Shown here: in pieces, positions 24,099-24,710 of the stretch
Position numbering within the stretch: the first letter of the stretch is position 1
Layout of the letters: every line of letters begins with the position of its first letter
Assembly: GCA_022839105.1 (NCBI GenBank)
Contig: JALHDH010000044.1
Span: forward strand, 1 to 24,710
Origin: a bacterium
GTDB lineage: Bacteria; Vulcanimicrobiota; Xenobia; Xenobiales; Xenobiaceae
DNA: 24,710 bases
Reading direction: 5' to 3'
Position numbers and translations under genes: made by a program
Notes under the pieces: generated by a model
Told to the model about the DNA's origin: nothing
What the model saw: the letters and a program-made list of their open reading frames with translations, nothing else
Databases searched by the model: none

Positions 24099-24533
24099 TC
24101 AGGCGACGGGCAGGGCGTAGAAACGCTGCTGGATGTCCTGGTGCAGGGTCCGGGCCGCCTCGGCGAGATCGCTGTCCGGACGGAAGACCCGGTCATAGCC
24201 CATCTGGCGGAACTTCTGCTCGGTCTGGGCCGGGTCGTTCTTGCCGATGACCAGGTTCCCGCCCACGTAGAGGATCACGTCCTCCAGGCCCCGCTCCAGG
24301 CAGCGCTCGCGCAGGCCCTCGCAGTCGAGCTCTCCCTGGCCGTACAGCGAGGAGACCAGGATGGCCCGGGCGTTGGTCTCGATGGCGGCATCGATGAACT
24401 CGTCCTGGGAGACCATGACCCCCAGGTTGACCACCCGAAAGCCCTGATCGGAGAAGACCCGCTCGAGGATCTTGTTGCCCACGGCGTGGCAATCCGCGCC
24501 GACCACTCCCAGGACGATGGTGTCTGGACCCAT
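24099..24533 (-). CDS. glmS: Glutamate mutase sigma subunit (cobalamin-binding, methylaspartate mutase S)
   Basis: 144 residues with a Rossmann-like B12-binding fold. The base-off/His-on motif DxHxxG is Asp14-Cys-His16-Ala-Val-Gly19 (GADCHAVGNKIL), with the same numbering as clostridial GlmS. The other two signature regions are VSSLYGQGE and YVGGNLVIGK. ATG 24533 was chosen because AGGAAGG lies about seven bases upstream and the product then begins GPDTIVLGVVG exactly like the family. A longer frame to 24581 adds 16 unlikely residues. This is the first gene of the operon inside the window. The gene name coincides with that of glucosamine-6-phosphate synthase, to which it is unrelated; mutS is a synonym. 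Confidence 0.97.
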   Translation of the reverse strand: MGPDTIVLGVVGADCHAVGNKILERVFSDQGFRVVNLGVMVSQDEFIDAAIETNARAILVSSLYGQGELDCEGLRERCLERGLEDVILYVGGNLVIGKNDPAQTEQKFRQMGYDRVFRPDSDLAEAARTLHQDIQQRFYALPVA

Positions 24534-24613
24534 GAAGGCACCTTCCTTGTCTGCACTCCCCCCAGTTCCTGAATCCGCCACCTACCGTGGCATTCGGCCG
24601 CCGATCCGGGTCC

Positions 24614-24701
24614 GTCTGCGTCGTCAGGCGCACCTCTGCGGTGCTCACGTAGTTTCCAACTACGCTCCGCTCCTCGATGCACGCCTTCCTTGCATCCAGA
24701 C
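24614..24701 (-). promoter_or_regulatory. Multi-hairpin leader upstream of the glutamate mutase operon
   Basis: On the minus strand, 5' to 3', three perfect hairpins are enclosed by a GTCTG/CAGAC closing stem (24697-24701 with 24614-24618). They are GATGCA/TGCATC (24691-24696 with 24676-24681), CGTAGTT-GGA-AACTACG (24648-24664), and GCACC-GCAGA-GGTGC (24630-24644). A further GCCAC/GTGGC hairpin (24577-24591) lies closer to glmS. The layout looks like a junction-type structured RNA, possibly a cis-regulator. No cobalamin-riboswitch B12 box (GCCACTG) is visible. I cannot exclude that the edge of the window is the tail of an upstream gene: one frame ends at a TAG at 24660. Confidence 0.4.
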
Positions 24702-24710
24702 CCGCCTCGA

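Noticed and set aside
24534..24710. Adenosylcobalamin riboswitch upstream of glmS
   Set aside because: Expected for a B12-dependent enzyme, but no GCCACTG B12 box or other conserved core of that class is visible in the available leader.

Overview
The window is GC-rich DNA, roughly two thirds G+C by eye, from a Gram-negative-type bacterium. Genes are packed at operon spacing, with short gaps, ATGA/GTGA overlaps and clear AGGAGG-like Shine-Dalgarno (SD) sites. GTG and TTG starts are common. A B12-dependent glutamate (methylaspartate) pathway suggests an anaerobic or facultative lifestyle. I cannot place the organism taxonomically. An uncultured or poorly sampled GC-rich lineage is a guess only.

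Layout. The left edge (1-2308, + strand) carries the 3' part of an HNH endonuclease gene and an OFA-type major facilitator transporter. It converges on a minus-strand block at a GC-rich hairpin (2324-2357). From there to the right edge every gene I accept is on the minus strand. In order of increasing coordinate these are: an ABC-2 exporter set (one permease, two separate ATPases, one HlyD-type adaptor; 2383-6671); class II fumarase fumC (6837-8240); a region of about 0.9 kb with two small paralogous-looking genes and two helically phased arrays of DnaA-box-like 11-mers (8241-9151); a secreted protein of unknown function; a hybrid histidine kinase whose first PAS domain is cut off; a small secreted protein made of DnaJ-type CxxCxGxG fingers; a beta-propeller-like protein; and a DUF502 membrane protein.

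The right third (15817-24533) reads as one operon, transcribed right to left: glmS, glmL, glmE, mal, an AtuA-family gene, a DUF4387 gene, a P-loop/AlaRS-SAD-like gene, and the alpha and beta subunits of a class I fumarase-type hydratase. Glutamate mutase (GlmS/GlmE) makes threo-3-methylaspartate, Mal deaminates it to mesaconate, and the two-subunit hydratase most likely hydrates mesaconate to citramalate. That leaves fumC for ordinary fumarate/malate chemistry. Active-site residues of GlmS, GlmE and Mal are intact and nearly co-numbered with the clostridial enzymes. No citramalate lyase is present in the window. A multi-hairpin leader (24614-24701) lies upstream of glmS.

The least explained parts are the duplicated unit of phased array plus 71-residue gene at 8.2-9.1 kb, the P-loop/SAD-like protein inside the glutamate mutase operon, and the structured leader of that operon.
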